Positions 33,998 to 35,124 of a DNA stretch of 35,124 nt are shown here, one piece after another. The stretch is from Nitratidesulfovibrio oxamicus (GTDB taxonomy: Bacteria > Desulfobacterota > Desulfovibrionia > Desulfovibrionales > Desulfovibrionaceae): the NCBI RefSeq assembly GCF_015731765.1, contig NZ_VRYY01000651.1:1-35124 (forward strand), written 5' to 3'. The notes beneath the pieces are model-generated. The model had not been told where the DNA came from, made no database searches, and saw only the letters and a program-made list of their open reading frames with translations. Made by a program: the position numbers and the translations under genes. Position 1 is the first letter of the stretch. Each line of letters starts with the position of its first letter.

Positions 33998-35002
33998 ATG
34001 CTGCGCCACAGAATGGAAAATTCCCGACACAGCCGGAACCGCTCGGCCCCACAACTCGGGACGGGGCACCCCCCCCAGCCTGATGCGCCCGGCTCCGCAT
34101 CGCTGCCCGGCCCGGCCCCGCCCGTCCGGCAAGACACGCCCGTCCGGCAAGCCTCGCCAGTTCGGCAAGCCTCGCCAGTTCGGCAAGCCTCGGTGGTTCC
34201 GGCGCCCCCTCCCGCACGCCGCGCCCTGCTGACCGTGCTTGGCGACGTGGCCCGGTACTGCTGCCTGATGGGGGCGCTGGTTTGGATTACCCTGCGCGGC
34301 ACGGCGGCATCCGGCTACGACTGGCAATGGCACCGGCTGTGGCGACACCTGTTCACCACGGCGGGAGACGGCGGTTTCCACGCCGGACCGCTGCTGGACG
34401 GCATCGGCGTGACACTGCAGGTGGTGACGGCCAGCCTTGTCCTGGCGCTGCTGACCGGGCTGCTGGCCGCCCTGCTGCGCCAATCCGGCTCGCGCGTGGG
34501 GAGCACCCTGGCAGTGGTCTACGTGGAAACGGTGCGCAACACCCCGCTGCTCATCCAGTTGTTCGTGGTCTATTTCGTGCTGGCGCCTGTGCTGGGTCTG
34601 GGGCGCTTTGCCGCCGGGGTGCTGGCCCTTTCGCTGTTCGAGGGGGCGTACATCGCCGAAATCCTGCGCGCGGGCATCCTTTCCGTGCCCACTGGCCAGT
34701 GGGAAGCCTCGCGCAGCCTTGGCATGGACGTGCCCGGAACCTATATGGAGGTGGTGCTGCCGCAGGCGGCCCGCACCGCCCTGCCCCCCCTGACCGGGCA
34801 ACTGGTGTCGCTGGTCAAGGATTCGTCCCTGGTCAGCACCATCGCCCTGCACGACCTGGCCATGCAGGCCCAGGCGGTAGCCGCCGACACGTTCCTGGTG
34901 TTCGAGGTCTGGTTTCTCGTGGCGGGCATGTACCTTGCCCTCACGCTGTCCCTTTCGGCCCTGGCGCAGTTGCTGGAACGGCGACTGCGCTACGAATCCT
35001 GA
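33998..35002 (+). CDS. Polar amino-acid ABC transporter permease (HisM/GlnP type)
   Basis: The protein is 334 aa if started at 33998. The C-terminal ~210 residues form the permease: GIGVTLQVVTASLVLALLTG (first helices), YVETVRNTPLLIQLFVVYF and the EAA loop EASRSLGMDVPGTYMEVVLP followed by LVSLVKDSSLVSTIAL. It forms part of the channel for an amino-acid uptake system. Its ATPase and binding protein are not in the window and may lie further right. The first ~95 residues are Pro/Arg-rich with a hexapeptide repeat (PVRQAS) and are not normal for this family. The true start may be later, for example the GTG at 34193 after the repeat. No strong ribosome site is seen for either. Confidence 0.85.
   Translation: MLRHRMENSRHSRNRSAPQLGTGHPPQPDAPGSASLPGPAPPVRQDTPVRQASPVRQASPVRQASVVPAPPPARRALLTVLGDVARYCCLMGALVWITLRGTAASGYDWQWHRLWRHLFTTAGDGGFHAGPLLDGIGVTLQVVTASLVLALLTGLLAALLRQSGSRVGSTLAVVYVETVRNTPLLIQLFVVYFVLAPVLGLGRFAAGVLALSLFEGAYIAEILRAGILSVPTGQWEASRSLGMDVPGTYMEVVLPQAARTALPPLTGQLVSLVKDSSLVSTIALHDLAMQAQAVAADTFLVFEVWFLVAGMYLALTLSLSALAQLLERRLRYES
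34121..34192 (+). repeat. 18-bp tandem repeat, four units
   Basis: Four 18-bp units encode Pro-Val-Arg-Gln-Ala-Ser or variants (first PVRQDT). The last two units are identical (CCAGTTCGGCAAGCCTCG). They lie ahead of the first membrane helix of the ABC permease. Confidence 0.85.
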
Positions 35003-35124
35003 CGCGCCCGGCATACCGGCACCCGCCGCGAACCACTGTCCCGCGGTAGCCGGAGATGCCGGACGCGGCCACCCCGCCGACCGGCGGCACCATGCCGCCG
35101 TGGCGCAGCCTGCGCGCCGCAATG

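Noticed and set aside
34121-34192. Possible CRISPR array
   Set aside because: The units are 18 bp, directly adjacent with no spacers and in frame, so this is a coding tandem repeat.
33938-35122. 394-codon minus-strand frame opposite the ABC permease
   Set aside because: Composition-driven; the plus strand holds the clear permease motifs.

Overview
The window looks like chromosomal DNA of a high-GC sulfate-reducing Desulfovibrionia bacterium (Desulfovibrio/Nitratidesulfovibrio type). The best evidence is a complete qrcABCD operon near the right end (29102-33868). It encodes the quinone reductase complex that links periplasmic cytochrome c3 to the menaquinone pool in these organisms. The rest is mainly a surface-polysaccharide (O-antigen/LPS) locus.

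Layout. 1-1418 (+) is the 3' part of a PAS-PAS-PAS-HTH regulator. 1634-13858 (-) is a run of envelope-glycan genes: an acyltransferase-3 protein, a GT-C-like membrane protein, a GT2-GtrA-methyltransferase fusion, a pyruvyltransferase-methyltransferase fusion, a GT2-GT4 fusion, a GT4 glycosyltransferase and two small methyltransferases. Base composition becomes AT-rich from about 12.35 kb to about 16.2 kb. Inside that stretch, 13859-14733 has no convincing intact gene. It is followed by a decayed IS1595-type insertion sequence (14734-15548) with inverted repeats and a near-perfect 8-bp target duplication. 15556-17878 (-) is wzt-wzm, an ABC exporter for O-polysaccharide. 18389-20516 (+) is gmd-fcl, which makes GDP-L-fucose. 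20564-24267 (-) is a tightly overlapping block of one GT9 and three GT2 glycosyltransferases. A tRNA-Ser(UGA) lies at 24639-24730 (-), then a hybrid histidine kinase (24951-26648, -), then rfbC-manC (+), qrcABCD (+) with its own promoter, a Rex-box-like operator and an intrinsic terminator, and finally an amino-acid ABC transporter permease (33998-35002, +).

How it fits together. ManC makes GDP-mannose, Gmd and Fcl convert it to GDP-L-fucose, and RfbC serves dTDP-L-rhamnose synthesis, though rfbA, rfbB and rfbD are not in the window. The soluble glycosyltransferases and their fused methyl- and pyruvyltransferases would build and decorate the glycan on the cytoplasmic face. Wzm-Wzt, with its C-terminal glycan-recognition domain, would export it. 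The GtrA-type, GT-C-like and acyltransferase-3 membrane proteins would modify it further. I see no Wzx, Wzy or WaaL in the window, so ABC-dependent export is the route supported here. The most unusual features are the multi-domain fusion enzymes, the Rex-like operator on qrc and the IS insertion exactly at the end of wzt.
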